Shown here in pieces: positions 7,665 through 16,562 of a stretch of DNA of 64,000 bases (position 1 is its first letter; each line of letters opens with the position of its first letter). Position numbers and translations under genes: made by a program. Source of the DNA: an uncultured Bacteroidales bacterium (lineage in GTDB: Bacteria > Bacteroidota > Bacteroidia > Bacteroidales > Bacteroidaceae). Where the stretch lies: positions 99,384 through 163,383 of the forward strand of contig CACYLU010000004.1 in NCBI GenBank assembly GCA_902775375.1, given 5' to 3'. The notes below the pieces were generated by a model. The model did not search any database. It was not told where the DNA came from and worked only from the letters and a program-made list of their open reading frames with translations.

Positions 7665-8444
7665 TCAACTTAATTCTTGGATTAATGTATTTAAGGCAGC
7701 ATCAGCATCACCATTCGACTCATTGAGAAGGGATACGAACTTTGAACCGATGATGGCACCTGCGGCATTGTCTTGTGCGGCCTTAAGAGTTTGCGCATTG
7801 CTGATCCCAAAACCTATCATACGAGGGTTCTGAAGATTCATCTTGTGGATGCGATGGAAATATTCCTGTTTCTGTTCATCAAAGTTTTTCTGTGCACCTG
7901 TTATCGATGCTGACGATACCATATATATAAATCCATTTGTGTTGTTATCTATCAGCCTGATGCGTTCTTCGCTAGTTTCTGGTGTGATGAGCATGATGAT
8001 GCGTAAGTTGTATCTGTCGGCTATAGGTTTAACAATGTGTAGATAGTCCTCAAAAGGAAGATCAGGGATAATAGCTCCACTTACGCCAGCTTTTACGCAC
8101 GATTGACAGAAATTCTCAAATCCATAATGCATAATAGGGTTAAGATAACCCATCAGTACCAAAGGAATGTGCACTTGGTCTTTGATGGCTTCGAGTTGTG
8201 AGAAAAGTTTGTTGAGTGTCATTCCATTTCTCAATGCACGAGCGGCAGCATCTTGTATGACAGGGCCGTCAGCCAACGGGTCACTAAAGGGAATGCCCAC
8301 CTCAATCATAGCGATGCCGTGACGTTGCATAGAGATTATTACATCTGCAGTGCCCTCCAAGGTGGGACATCCTGCACAGAAATAGAGTGAAAGGAGTTTT
8401 TTGTCCTTACTGTTTTCAAATAGGTTATTGATTTTGTTATTCAT
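7665..8444 (-). CDS. trpA: Tryptophan synthase alpha subunit
   Basis: TrpA cleaves indole-3-glycerol phosphate to indole and glyceraldehyde 3-phosphate, and the indole passes to TrpB. The catalytic Glu and Asp are in [18 protein letters not shown] (about residues 47-64). [12 protein letters not shown] and the phosphate-binding GFGISNAQ motif are in place. At 259 residues it is complete. It is the last gene of the trp operon and overlaps trpF by 4 bp, so the two are translationally coupled. TrpB is the first gene of the same operon, so the two subunits of the complex are encoded at opposite ends. Confidence 0.97.
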   Translation of the reverse strand: MNNKINNLFENSKDKKLLSLYFCAGCPTLEGTADVIISMQRHGIAMIEVGIPFSDPLADGPVIQDAAARALRNGMTLNKLFSQLEAIKDQVHIPLVLMGYLNPIMHYGFENFCQSCVKAGVSGAIIPDLPFEDYLHIVKPIADRYNLRIIMLITPETSEERIRLIDNNTNGFIYMVSSASITGAQKNFDEQKQEYFHRIHKMNLQNPRMIGFGISNAQTLKAAQDNAAGAIIGSKFVSLLNESNGDADAALNTLIQELS

Positions 8445-9109
8445 AATGATGTTCTGTTTAATGACTGGATGAATGTTTTGATTTTCTGTATATCTTTAAT
8501 CCCCGCTGCTATTTCAAAGCGGGAATTGAGGTCGATGCCGATACATCTGGGATTGATATTACTTCCAACGGGATGGTTTGTCAATCCCAACGATTGTAGT
8601 TTAAGTGAATCTTCGGGGCCTATGCCACCACTAAGTATATAGGGAGTGTTCCCCTTGTAGAACTTCAGCATATTCCAATCGAACTTCTGTCCGTTGCCAC
8701 CCACCATTTTGCCTTTGGTGTCGAAGAGAAATAGGTCGGCCATGCCCTCGTAAGGTTCTGTTTGTGCAAAATCCGAGGCATCGGCTATGTTGAAAGCCTT
8801 AATAACTTTTATGATTGAGAATTGAGGATTGAGAATTGAGGATTTAAGACTTTGGATATATGCAGGCGATTCTGAACCATGCAGCTGAACATAATCAAGT
8901 TCATATATTTCAGCTATGCGCCTAACCTTTTCTACGTTCTCATTAACAAACACCCCCACACGTTTCACTTTTGTAGGCATATAAACTGGCATCTTGCTTA
9001 CAAATCGTTTGCTACCACTCCAAAATATGAAGCCCATCATGTCGATGCCTAAGGCCTCTATTTCGCGGATATTGTCCGCATCTCTCATGCCACACACCTT
9101 GATGATCAT
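8441..9109 (-). CDS. trpF: Phosphoribosylanthranilate isomerase
   Basis: TrpF isomerises N-(5'-phosphoribosyl)anthranilate to CdRP, the third committed step of tryptophan synthesis. The catalytic Cys is in KVCGMRD at the N-terminus and the catalytic Asp in [26 protein letters not shown] and the phosphate site LSGGIGPED are also present. A segment [10 protein letters not shown] around residues 88-97 has no usual counterpart and is encoded by four tandem 7-bp repeats (8813-8844). It lies in a loop before the VIKAF strand, so activity is probably kept. It overlaps trpC and trpA by 4 bp each. Confidence 0.95.
   Translation of the reverse strand: MIIKVCGMRDADNIREIEALGIDMMGFIFWSGSKRFVSKMPVYMPTKVKRVGVFVNENVEKVRRIAEIYELDYVQLHGSESPAYIQSLKSSILNPQFSIIKVIKAFNIADASDFAQTEPYEGMADLFLFDTKGKMVGGNGQKFDWNMLKFYKGNTPYILSGGIGPEDSLKLQSLGLTNHPVGSNINPRCIGIDLNSRFEIAAGIKDIQKIKTFIQSLNRTSL
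8813..8844. repeat. Four tandem 7-bp repeats inside trpF
   Basis: On the plus strand GATTGAG-AATTGAG occurs twice in tandem (8813-8826, 8827-8840), followed by GATT. The repeat is read in frame by trpF as part of [11 protein letters not shown] similar 7-bp array occurs in the GH78 gene near 28.07 kb. Confidence 0.85.
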
Positions 9110-9888
9110 AATTTTTCTATAAAATGTTTGAGTGTGATTCCTGGGTCAGTTGATTTCATGAAATGTTCACCCATTAAGAAACCTCTGAAGCCTGCTGCTC
9201 GTAATGCTTTTACCGTCTCAGGATTTGAAATACCGCTTTCGCTTACTTTTACAGAATCCTTTGGCAACAGTTCAACTAAATGGAAACTGTTTTCAACATC
9301 TGTAATAAATGTGCCTAAGTTCCGGTTGTTGATACCATACAGATCTGGCTTCAGCTCTGTGTATTCCAATTCTGTTTCTGAGTGCATCTCCAATAGAACT
9401 TCCAATCCTAATTCATGCGCTTTCTCCAAAAGAGATTTGCATTGATCTTTCGTGAGACAAGCAGCAATGAGCAGTACGGCAGATGCACCACATAGAGCTG
9501 CTGCATAGAGTTGTGCCTCATCAATGACGAAATTCTTATATAGTATGGGCAGGGTGACACCAGACTGCTTCGCTTCTAGGATGAAATCATCTTGCCCTGC
9601 AAAATACTGTTCATCTGTTAAAATAGACAGTGCTGATGCTCCATTGTGCTGGTAGCTAAGTGGAATAATATCAGCACGTCCGTCCTCTTTGATCCACCCT
9701 TTTGAGGGGGAGCGGCGCTTAAACTCAGCAATGATACCTGTGTCGCTCTCAATCAATGCTTTACGTAGCGATGATTTTGGGGCGAATAATAGTTCTGTTG
9801 AATAGTTACTTAAAGCTTTATCAACAACTTCTCTGATAGCAGGCAACTCCAATTGTTTATGGGCAATAATCTGCTCTAAAATATCCAT
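9106..9888 (-). CDS. trpC: Indole-3-glycerol phosphate synthase
   Basis: TrpC closes the indole ring, converting CdRP to indole-3-glycerol phosphate with loss of CO2. The 260-residue protein shows the family fingerprint AEFKRRSPSKGWI with catalytic Lys (about residue 54), ALSILTDEQYFAGQ, LPILYKNFVIDEAQLY, GINNRNLGTF and VSESGI. It is a stand-alone enzyme, not fused to TrpF as in enterobacteria, and overlaps trpF by 4 bp. A 3-bp gap separates it from trpD. Confidence 0.97.
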   Translation of the reverse strand: MDILEQIIAHKQLELPAIREVVDKALSNYSTELLFAPKSSLRKALIESDTGIIAEFKRRSPSKGWIKEDGRADIIPLSYQHNGASALSILTDEQYFAGQDDFILEAKQSGVTLPILYKNFVIDEAQLYAAALCGASAVLLIAACLTKDQCKSLLEKAHELGLEVLLEMHSETELEYTELKPDLYGINNRNLGTFITDVENSFHLVELLPKDSVKVSESGISNPETVKALRAAGFRGFLMGEHFMKSTDPGITLKHFIEKL

Positions 9889-9891
9889 GAT

Positions 9892-10890
9892 TTATGAATT
9901 AAGTTCAGCAAACTTTTTGAATGTACGAAGAGCGGAACCACTGTCTATGCTCTCACGGGCAATGGTAATGCACTCTTCAATGTCTTTCTGTCCTTTCTCC
10001 AATACTTGGATGCCAAAAGCAGCATTAGCCAGTACGATATTCTTCTGTGCTGGTAAAGCGCGATTCTCCAATACGGCATCAAATATCTGTGCAGCTTCTT
10101 CCTCACTAGCACCTCCCACCAACTCTTCGGGTTTGGCTATGTCGAAACCCAAGTCCTGTGGCTTGAAAATGCGCTCATAGTTGTTGGTTGTTACCTTGAA
10201 GTTGCCAGTAAGTGATATTTCATCGTAGCCATCAATGCTGTTCACAATGCCATAGTCGATGCCTATACGTTGATATACATTATTGTAGAGGCGCATCTGA
10301 TCGAGGTTGGCCACACCTAGTAACTGGCATTTGGGCTGGCTGGGGTTGACAATAGGACCCAGCAGGTTGAAAATTGTGGGGAACTGTAATGCTTTACGAA
10401 TAGGGCCTACAAACTTCATCGCCTTGGCAAATAGTTGTGCATGCAGATAGACGATGCCTGTCTCGTTGAGCGAGCGGTTCAAGTGATCGATGTTATCAGT
10501 AAACTTTATACCGTGATGTTGTATCACGTTGCTGGCACCACTGACAGATGTTGCTGCATAGTTACCATGCTTAGCCACTTTATAGCCTGCACCTGCAATG
10601 ACGAAACAGGCAGTTGTAGAGATGTTGAATGTGTTTTTGCGGTCACCTCCTGTTCCCACCACGTCAATATAACGGTCGCAGTCTAGGATGGCAGGTACAC
10701 CCGTTTCCAAAATGCCATCACGGAAGCCTAATAGCTCATCTACTGTTACGCCTTTCATCTGCAATGCCGTAAGTAAGGCGGTAATCTGTTCGTTAGGATA
10801 TTCACTATGAGTGATGCCAATAAGTACGGTTTTCATTTCTTCTCGTGTCAAGTCCTCGTGGTTGAGGAGTTTAGTCAATAGCTGTTTCAT
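9892..10890 (-). CDS. trpD: Anthranilate phosphoribosyltransferase
   Basis: TrpD transfers the phosphoribosyl group of PRPP to anthranilate. The PRPP-binding motif DVVGTGGDRKNTFNIST is at about residues 75-92, with KHGNYAATSVSGASN and the LLGPIVNPSQP loop following. At 332 residues it is complete and not fused to TrpG. Its ATG overlaps the trpG stop by 4 bp (ATGA), implying coupled translation. Confidence 0.97.
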   Translation of the reverse strand: MKQLLTKLLNHEDLTREEMKTVLIGITHSEYPNEQITALLTALQMKGVTVDELLGFRDGILETGVPAILDCDRYIDVVGTGGDRKNTFNISTTACFVIAGAGYKVAKHGNYAATSVSGASNVIQHHGIKFTDNIDHLNRSLNETGIVYLHAQLFAKAMKFVGPIRKALQFPTIFNLLGPIVNPSQPKCQLLGVANLDQMRLYNNVYQRIGIDYGIVNSIDGYDEISLTGNFKVTTNNYERIFKPQDLGFDIAKPEELVGGASEEEAAQIFDAVLENRALPAQKNIVLANAAFGIQVLEKGQKDIEECITIARESIDSGSALRTFKKFAELNS

Positions 10891-11450
10891 GATTTGATAA
10901 AGTTTTTAATGATGGTTTTGCCATAAGGCGTTAATACGGATTCTGGATGAAATTGAATGCCGTGAATATTGAGTTCTTTGTGGCGTAGTGCCATAATCTG
11001 GCCCTCGTCACTCCATGCTGTAATTTCCAAACAAGCAGGGAAACTCTCATAGGAAACCACCCAAGAATGGTAACGGCCTACAGTAATTGTCTCTGGAAGA
11101 CTTCTGAAAATCAAATCCCTCCTATCAATGTGGCAAGGTGATGCTACGCCATGAAATACATCGCTGAGATTTTCTAATTGGGCTCCAAATGCCTCACCTA
11201 TGGCTTGGTGACCTAAACAAACACCTAAAATAGGCTTCTTGTCAGAGTATGTACGAATCACATCTAACAGTAATCCTGCTTCTGAAGGAATGCCAGGACC
11301 TGGCGAAAGGATAATCTTGTCAAACTCCTCTAGGTCATCTAATTGAAACTGGTCGTTACGAAGCACCGTCACCTCTGCTCCCAATTCCTTTACTAAATGA
11401 CTTAAGTTATAAGTAAACGAGTCGTAATTATCAATGATAACTATTTTCAT
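10887..11450 (-). CDS. trpG: Anthranilate synthase glutamine amidotransferase component
   Basis: TrpG hydrolyses glutamine and channels ammonia to TrpE for anthranilate synthesis. The class I amidotransferase triad is visible: Cys in ILGVCLGHQAIGEAFG and the His/Glu pair in GIQFHPESV. The start at 11450 gives MKIVIIDNYDSFTYN, the usual family N-terminus; an alternative ATG two codons upstream is possible. In many bacteria TrpG also serves as PabA, but no pab genes are in the window. Confidence 0.96.
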   Translation of the reverse strand: MKIVIIDNYDSFTYNLSHLVKELGAEVTVLRNDQFQLDDLEEFDKIILSPGPGIPSEAGLLLDVIRTYSDKKPILGVCLGHQAIGEAFGAQLENLSDVFHGVASPCHIDRRDLIFRSLPETITVGRYHSWVVSYESFPACLEITAWSDEGQIMALRHKELNIHGIQFHPESVLTPYGKTIIKNFIKS

Positions 11451-11476
11451 AATCAATATATTGGTGTGGTTGGTAA

Positions 11477-12928
11477 TTATATTATTTCTGCTAAATCTAT
11501 TGCCTTGCGTAAAGCACCTAATTTGTTATTTACTTCCTGCAGTTCGTAGTCCTCATTGCTCTTAGCTACGATACCCCCGCCAGCCTGAAACCATAGTTCA
11601 CCATTGCGAGATACGAAGGTACGTATAGTGATAGCTTGGTTTAACGAACCATCCAGGCCAATGATACCAATACATCCCCCGTATGCACCACGATTATGTG
11701 GCTCGTATTTAGAGATGAGTTGCATGGCACGTATCTTTGGCGCTCCTGAAAGTGTACCAGCTGGGAAGGTGTCGATAAATGTTTTGATAGGGTCGACTCC
11801 ATCGTTCAGTTCCCCTGATACCCTTGAGACCAAGTGTATCACGTGACTGTAGTATTGCAGGTCTTTGTAAAAATCAAGTTTTACATCATGGCAATTACGG
11901 CTCAGGTCATTTCGTGCCAGATCTACCAGCATCACATGCTCGGCATTCTCTTTGGGATCATGCTTCAGGTATTCAGCACCCTGGCGGTCTGCCTCAGCAT
12001 TGCCCGTGCGTCTAGTAGTACCTGCAATAGGGTCGATGTATGCCATGAATGCCATTTCACCATCGGACTTTGTATATTTCTCAATCCTGCAATGCGTCTC
12101 AGGTGAAGAGCCGAAGATGCGGAAACCACCAAAGTCGAAGAAGAAAAGATACGGACTGGGGTTGATGCTCCGCAAAGCACGATATAACTTGAAATCATCA
12201 CCTTCGTAGGTTTGTATGAATCTGCGACTGAGTACAATCTGGAACACATCGCCACGCAGGCAGTGTTGAATGCCTTTGCGGATATTTGCCTTGTGCTCCT
12301 CGTCTGTCAGGGTACTTCTTACATCACCTATAGGATGAAAATCGTAGGTTTGTACATTGGCCTTGTTCATTGCCTTGAGAATACTATTGATAATAGTACT
12401 ATCATTATCTTGCGTATCATTATTCTCTTTCTCCTCCTTTAAGCTCACTACTTTCAGCATATTGCCATGATGATCAAAAACAATCACCACCTTATAGAGG
12501 ATATAAAGCAAGTCAGGTGCGTCGTTCTTCTCCTGTGTCTCGTCTTTAACGTTAATGTTCTCGAAATATCTAACAGCATTGAAACTCGTATATCCGAATA
12601 AGCCAAATACTGTAGCATTATCTCCACTCACCACGATATTATCAATTAAATCATGTATGGCATTATCCGATCTATATTTGTTGTCTACCTCGTGACGCTT
12701 CACACTACCATCTGGGTAGGTAATGGTGGCGATACCATGACCGATAGCCACACTCGCTATAGGGTTGACGCCAATAAAGGAGCGTGAATCGTTGGCATCA
12801 TGATAATCGGAGCACTCCATCAAAGCACTTTGCGGATAGAGGTCACGGAGTCGCAGATAGACACCAACTGGAGTGTATAAGTCGCCCATTATTGTTCTGC
12901 TTATAGTTGTATAGTGAAATGTTTTCAT
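11477..12928 (-). CDS. trpE: Anthranilate synthase component I
   Basis: TrpE makes anthranilate from chorismate using ammonia from TrpG and is the usual target of tryptophan feedback inhibition. The chorismate-binding domain fills the C-terminal half, with IVLSRRFIQTY, INPSPYLFFFDFGGFRIFGSSPETH, the GTTRRTG loop and FPAGTLSGAPKIRAMQLI. The N-terminal domain has an SALMECSDYH segment where the feedback-inhibition LLES motif is expected. I chose the ATG at 12928, which lies 9 nt after the trpB stop. Confidence 0.96.
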   Translation of the reverse strand: MKTFHYTTISRTIMGDLYTPVGVYLRLRDLYPQSALMECSDYHDANDSRSFIGVNPIASVAIGHGIATITYPDGSVKRHEVDNKYRSDNAIHDLIDNIVVSGDNATVFGLFGYTSFNAVRYFENINVKDETQEKNDAPDLLYILYKVVIVFDHHGNMLKVVSLKEEKENNDTQDNDSTIINSILKAMNKANVQTYDFHPIGDVRSTLTDEEHKANIRKGIQHCLRGDVFQIVLSRRFIQTYEGDDFKLYRALRSINPSPYLFFFDFGGFRIFGSSPETHCRIEKYTKSDGEMAFMAYIDPIAGTTRRTGNAEADRQGAEYLKHDPKENAEHVMLVDLARNDLSRNCHDVKLDFYKDLQYYSHVIHLVSRVSGELNDGVDPIKTFIDTFPAGTLSGAPKIRAMQLISKYEPHNRGAYGGCIGIIGLDGSLNQAITIRTFVSRNGELWFQAGGGIVAKSNEDYELQEVNNKLGALRKAIDLAEII

Positions 12929-12937
12929 AATTATCAA

Positions 12938-14143
12938 TTAAAAGTTTCCGTATTCTTTTGCCATTTGTTTATTGTTCAGATAAGTTTCTACGTCTTTGTC
13001 TCCACGTCCGCTCACTGTCAGCACCACCACATCGTCCCTTTTAAAGTTCATCTTTTTCAGTGCAGCAATGGCGTGAGCCGACTCGATGGCAGGGATGATG
13101 CCTTCCATGCGAGTCAGTTCGTAGCCTCCATAGATAGCTTCGTCATCATTAATGCTGAGCACTTGTGTACGCCCTTTTTTTGCCATATGGCAGTGCATGG
13201 GTCCAACACCAGGATAGTCTAGGCCTGCTGAAATCGTGAAAGCTTCCTCTATTTGTCCATCCTCATTTTGCATCACCAGCATCTTTGCACCATGCAATAT
13301 GCCCACTGTGCCTCGATGTATAGTGGCTGCTGTGTGGTCTGTCTCCCAGCCCTGACCTCCTGCTTCTGCCAGCACAATCTTCACTCGCTCGTCGTTCATG
13401 TAGTGATAGATGGTACCTGCGGCGTTACTACCTCCTCCTATGCATGCCATGAGATAGTCGGGATAGTCGCGACCTTCCTTCTCCAGTAGCTGCCATTTGA
13501 TCTCCTCAGAGATGATGCTTTGCATCCTTGCCACTAAATCGGGGTAGGGGTGAGGGCCCATCGTAGAACCCACTATGTAGAAAGTGTCCTTAGGGTGACA
13601 GCACCAGTCGCGTATGGCCTCTGAACAAGCATCTGATAGTGTCATGTTGCCAGTCCGTACAGGATGCACCTCTGCACCCAACATTTTCATACGTTCCACG
13701 TTGGTGTGCTGGCGTTCCACATCAGTAGCCCCCATGAACACCTCACATTGCATACCCATCAGTGCACAAACAGTAGCTGTGGCTACACCATGTTGTCCTG
13801 CACCAGTCTCGGCTATGATGCGTGTCTTGCCCATCTTCTTGGCCAACAAGATTTGTCCGATAGTGTTGTTGATTTTGTGGGCACCTGTGTGGTTTAGGTC
13901 CTCCCGTTTGAGGTACAGGCGGCACCCATAGCGTTCGCTCATCCTGCGGGCATAGTAGAGTGGTGAAGGTCTGCCCACATAATCTTTGAGCAAAGCGTGG
14001 TATTCTTTCTTGAACTCCTCCGATTCGATAATGGGTAGATAAGCTTCTTGCAAGTCGTGCACACACTTGTAAAGAATCTCTGGCACATAGGCACCGCCAA
14101 ACTCCCCATAAAACCCATTCTTGTCAACTTGATAATTTCCCAT
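12938..14143 (-). CDS. trpB: Tryptophan synthase beta subunit
   Basis: TrpB condenses indole with serine through PLP. The PLP-binding Lys is in LNHTGAHKINNTIGQ (about residue 90) and the PLP phosphate site is CIGGGSNAAGT. At 401 residues it is a complete TrpB1-type subunit, paired with trpA at the far end of the operon. It is the first structural gene of the trp operon, and its leader (about 210 nt) carries the attenuator described at 14208-14335. Confidence 0.97.
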   Translation of the reverse strand: MGNYQVDKNGFYGEFGGAYVPEILYKCVHDLQEAYLPIIESEEFKKEYHALLKDYVGRPSPLYYARRMSERYGCRLYLKREDLNHTGAHKINNTIGQILLAKKMGKTRIIAETGAGQHGVATATVCALMGMQCEVFMGATDVERQHTNVERMKMLGAEVHPVRTGNMTLSDACSEAIRDWCCHPKDTFYIVGSTMGPHPYPDLVARMQSIISEEIKWQLLEKEGRDYPDYLMACIGGGSNAAGTIYHYMNDERVKIVLAEAGGQGWETDHTAATIHRGTVGILHGAKMLVMQNEDGQIEEAFTISAGLDYPGVGPMHCHMAKKGRTQVLSINDDEAIYGGYELTRMEGIIPAIESAHAIAALKKMNFKRDDVVVLTVSGRGDKDVETYLNNKQMAKEYGNF

Positions 14144-14207
14144 ATTTTTGACTTTTGTGAATAAATTTGTCTAACAACAATTAGTAGTAATATGTATTTA
14201 AAACTCA

Positions 14208-14237
14208 AGAGGCCCGTCGTAAGAACGACGAGCCTCT
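14208..14237 (-). terminator. trp operon attenuator hairpin
   Basis: On the minus strand AGAGGCUCGUCGU pairs with ACGACGGGCCUCU (13 bp, one G-U) around a UCUU loop. UGAGUUUUAAA follows, a weak U-tract. The hairpin lies about 65 nt upstream of trpB and about 42 nt after the leader peptide stop. The 5' arm can alternatively pair with GAUGAUGGCC (minus strand of 14278-14269), directly after the leader stop codon, giving a bulged antiterminator of about 10 bp. Confidence 0.8.
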
Positions 14238-14278
14238 CTATTTAATCACCCTAAACTTATAGGTACGTGGCCATCATC

Positions 14279-14335
14279 TCACGATCTTTTGAATCTTGAG
14301 TTCTGCCACCACCAAAAGTTAGTTGTCATCATCAT
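14279..14335 (-). CDS. trpL: trp operon leader peptide
   Basis: A short frame on the minus strand encodes MMMTTNFWWWQNSRFKRS, with three consecutive TGG codons at positions 8-10. It starts about 22 nt after the predicted transcription start and ends just before the antiterminator arm GATGATGGCC. A ribosome stalled on the Trp codons leaves that arm free, whereas a ribosome at the stop codon covers it. This is the classical layout for ribosome-mediated attenuation. There are three possible ATG starts in a row. Confidence 0.88.
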   Translation of the reverse strand: MMMTTNFWWWQNSRFKRS

Positions 14336-14363
14336 AATTGTCTATTTTGTTATTTTCTGTGGG

Positions 14364-14394
14364 CAAATTTATGCGATTGCTTTCATTTCGCCAA
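14364..14394 (-). promoter_or_regulatory. Promoter of the trp operon
   Basis: On the minus strand TTG (14394-14392), a 20-bp spacer and TAAATTTG (14371-14364) match the Bacteroidetes consensus. The predicted start near 14357 gives a leader of about 213 nt before trpB. Confidence 0.75.
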
Positions 14395-14507
14395 ATATTC
14401 TGCCGTTTTTTTTATAATTATTTTTTATACCATATTTATTAAAGAATCAAAAGCAATGATATTAAAGCAGGTTAATACTCCACTTCAAATTGCTATGATG
14501 ACTACAT

Positions 14508-15161
14508 TTATTCTTTTACTTTAGCTAGCCAACTTTGAATTAGTGCACTGCAGTTAGAACGGTTGGAGTTGTTAATCCATAGTTCCTCGCTCAAGTACTT
14601 GCCGTTGGGCACAAGGCGTTTGCAATCGCTTACCACACCGCTGATGCTACTGCTTGCACTCGACACTATCAGGCCTATGTTCTTGTTTGCCATCTGAGCA
14701 CCGTTGGTAAACAGGTAGGTTTGCATGATAGGTGACATCTGGCTCCACCAAAGAGGTGTAACTATGATGATGGTGCTATAGCTGTCAAGTTGGGTAGTTA
14801 CGGGGTCAATACCAGGATAGCTGTTAGCATCCGTTGGATTGGCCTTGATGGCATTGAGCAGCTCCGTACCAAGAGCGTAGTTGTTGGCTTCATATTTCAG
14901 TCCCTTTTCCGCAGGAGAGATTTCCACTATGTCAGCTTCTATCTGTGAAGACAGATTTGATACAATATCACGGCAGTTGTTTGTATAGCTGTAAAACACC
15001 ACCAATGTTTTTCCGAAACTAACCCCTGTCTTGGCGTCGGTATTAGATTCTGGGGTAGTGGAATCTGGCGTGTTTGTTTGTCCTGCATCATCTTTGCTGC
15101 ATGCAACGGCCAGCAAGGTTATAACTGTTAATAATACACTGCTTAAAATAATTCTCTTCAT
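14508..15161 (-). CDS. Lipid-anchored flavodoxin-like protein
   Basis: The protein starts MKRIILSSVLLTVITLLAVACSKDD, a lipoprotein signal with the modified Cys at residue 21, followed by a Thr/Pro/Ser-rich linker. The rest is a flavodoxin fold. KTLVVFYSYTNNCRDIV is the FMN phosphate loop, TIIIVTPLWWSQMSP the aromatic FMN-binding loop, and NIGLIVSSASSS the third strand. It probably carries FMN outside the cytoplasm and acts in redox reactions; the partner is unknown. An in-frame ATG 18 codons upstream is unlikely because it precedes the signal peptide. A second protein of the same design is at 23536-24177. Confidence 0.82.
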   Translation of the reverse strand: MKRIILSSVLLTVITLLAVACSKDDAGQTNTPDSTTPESNTDAKTGVSFGKTLVVFYSYTNNCRDIVSNLSSQIEADIVEISPAEKGLKYEANNYALGTELLNAIKANPTDANSYPGIDPVTTQLDSYSTIIIVTPLWWSQMSPIMQTYLFTNGAQMANKNIGLIVSSASSSISGVVSDCKRLVPNGKYLSEELWINNSNRSNCSALIQSWLAKVKE

Positions 15162-15195
15162 AAAATGTTCTGTTTTAATCTGATATTCCTGATGA

Positions 15196-15203
15196 CAAAG
15201 ATA
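15196..15203 (-). promoter_or_regulatory. -7 element for the flavodoxin lipoprotein gene
   Basis: TATCTTTG on the minus strand, about 35 nt before the ATG. No good TTG at the right spacing is visible. Confidence 0.45.
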
Positions 15204-15279
15204 CATCTTCTTCAATGATGGCTGGTAATCCAGATTATTGTTTTTTCTACCAATATTACCGAAATATAGATAAAAAGTG

Positions 15280-15287
15280 TAATTTTG
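15280..15287 (+). promoter_or_regulatory. -7 element for the CobW-type GTPase gene
   Basis: TAATTTTG matches the consensus and places the transcription start near 15293. This rules out the in-frame TTG at 15285 as a start codon and supports the ATG at 15309. Confidence 0.55.
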
Positions 15288-15308
15288 CGGTGCAAAATTT
15301 TAACGGAC

Positions 15309-16550
15309 ATGGAAATTAAATTAAAGAGTGAAGTGCCTGTGCTTTTGCTCACAGGCTATTTGGGCAGTGGCAAGACCACCCTGCTGAATCGTATATTGAC
15401 CAATGAGCGCGGTATTAAGTTTGCTGTGATAGTGAATGATATAGGAGAAGTAAATATTGATGCCGACTTGATAGAGAAAGGTGGTGTCGTTGGACAGAAG
15501 GACGATAGTCTGGTGGCTTTACAGAATGGCTGTATTTGTTGTACCTTGAAAATGGATTTGGTGGAACAGTTGAGTGACATCATGCGTATGCACCGCTTTG
15601 ATTATATCGTCATTGAGGCCAGCGGCATTTGTGAACCTGGACCTATTGCGCAAACCATTTGCTCGATGGATAAAATCTATCCACCTTATGCAGGCATAGG
15701 TACTGCACGTTTGGATTGCATTGTCACCGTTGTTGATGCCTTGCGCATGAAAGATGAGTTTGCTGGAGGCCTCGACCTGTTGAAAGCCAATATAGACGAG
15801 GAAGATATTGAGAACTTGGTGATTCAGCAGATAGAGTTCTGCAACATCGTGTTGCTCAACAAAGCCAGTGAGGTTAGTGAAAGTGAATTGCAGCGACTCA
15901 AGGATATCGTACGGGCTTTGCAACCTCAAGTTGAGATTATTCCATGTGATTATGGCGATGTGGAATTAGAACGCATCCTTAATACACAACTATTTGATTT
16001 TGATAAGGTAGCTACATCTGCTCGTTGGATTAGTGAGGTAGAAGCTGAATATAAAGAGGATGAAGACGATGATGATGAAGATGAACACGAGCACCATCAC
16101 CATGGAGATGAAGAAGAACATGAACACCACCATCATGAGCATCATCACCCTCATCATCACGAAGAAGGAGAAGCCGAAGAATATGGTATTGGCACATTCG
16201 TATATTATCGCCGTAAGCCGTTCGACTCAGCTCGCTTTGATGAGTTTGTGGCACGCTTTTGGCCGAAGAGTGTAATTCGTGCCAAAGGCTTGTGCTACTT
16301 CGCTGAGGAGTATGATATTTGCTATGTGTTTGAGCAGGCAGGCCATCAGGTGTCACTTCGCAATGCAGGACAGTGGTATGCCACTATGCCTAAAGACGAA
16401 CTGCACGATATGATGGAACGTGAGGCAGGTCTTCGTCGTGATTGGGATGAGCACTATGGTGACCGCATGCAGAAACTAGTGTTCATCGGTCAGCACTTAG
16501 ACAAGGAAGCTATTTCAGCTGCCCTCGATAAATGTCTGGTGGATAAATAA
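15309..16550 (+). CDS. COG0523 (CobW/ZNG1-type) metallochaperone GTPase
   Basis: This is a G3E-family GTPase. The P-loop TGYLGSGKTTLLNRI is at about residues 15-29 and the metal-binding CxCC motif in NGCICCTLKMDL. The Walker B-like EASGICEP and the NKASE guanine motif follow. A long His/Asp/Glu-rich loop (about residues 252-290, about 18 His) separates the GTPase domain from the C-terminal CobW_C domain. COG0523 proteins insert or allocate metals, commonly zinc, into client enzymes. The His loop suggests zinc or nickel handling, but the metal cannot be told from sequence. No metal-dependent client is adjacent. Confidence 0.88.
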   Translation: MEIKLKSEVPVLLLTGYLGSGKTTLLNRILTNERGIKFAVIVNDIGEVNIDADLIEKGGVVGQKDDSLVALQNGCICCTLKMDLVEQLSDIMRMHRFDYIVIEASGICEPGPIAQTICSMDKIYPPYAGIGTARLDCIVTVVDALRMKDEFAGGLDLLKANIDEEDIENLVIQQIEFCNIVLLNKASEVSESELQRLKDIVRALQPQVEIIPCDYGDVELERILNTQLFDFDKVATSARWISEVEAEYKEDEDDDDEDEHEHHHHGDEEEHEHHHHEHHHPHHHEEGEAEEYGIGTFVYYRRKPFDSARFDEFVARFWPKSVIRAKGLCYFAEEYDICYVFEQAGHQVSLRNAGQWYATMPKDELHDMMEREAGLRRDWDEHYGDRMQKLVFIGQHLDKEAISAALDKCLVDK

Positions 16551-16562
16551 ACCCTACTTCCT

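Noticed and set aside
13743-14066. Long open frames on other frames within trpB
   Set aside because: They are shadows of the trpB coding sequence and match no protein family.
15285-15308. TTG start for the CobW-type GTPase
   Set aside because: The codon is part of the -7 promoter element, upstream of the predicted transcription start.
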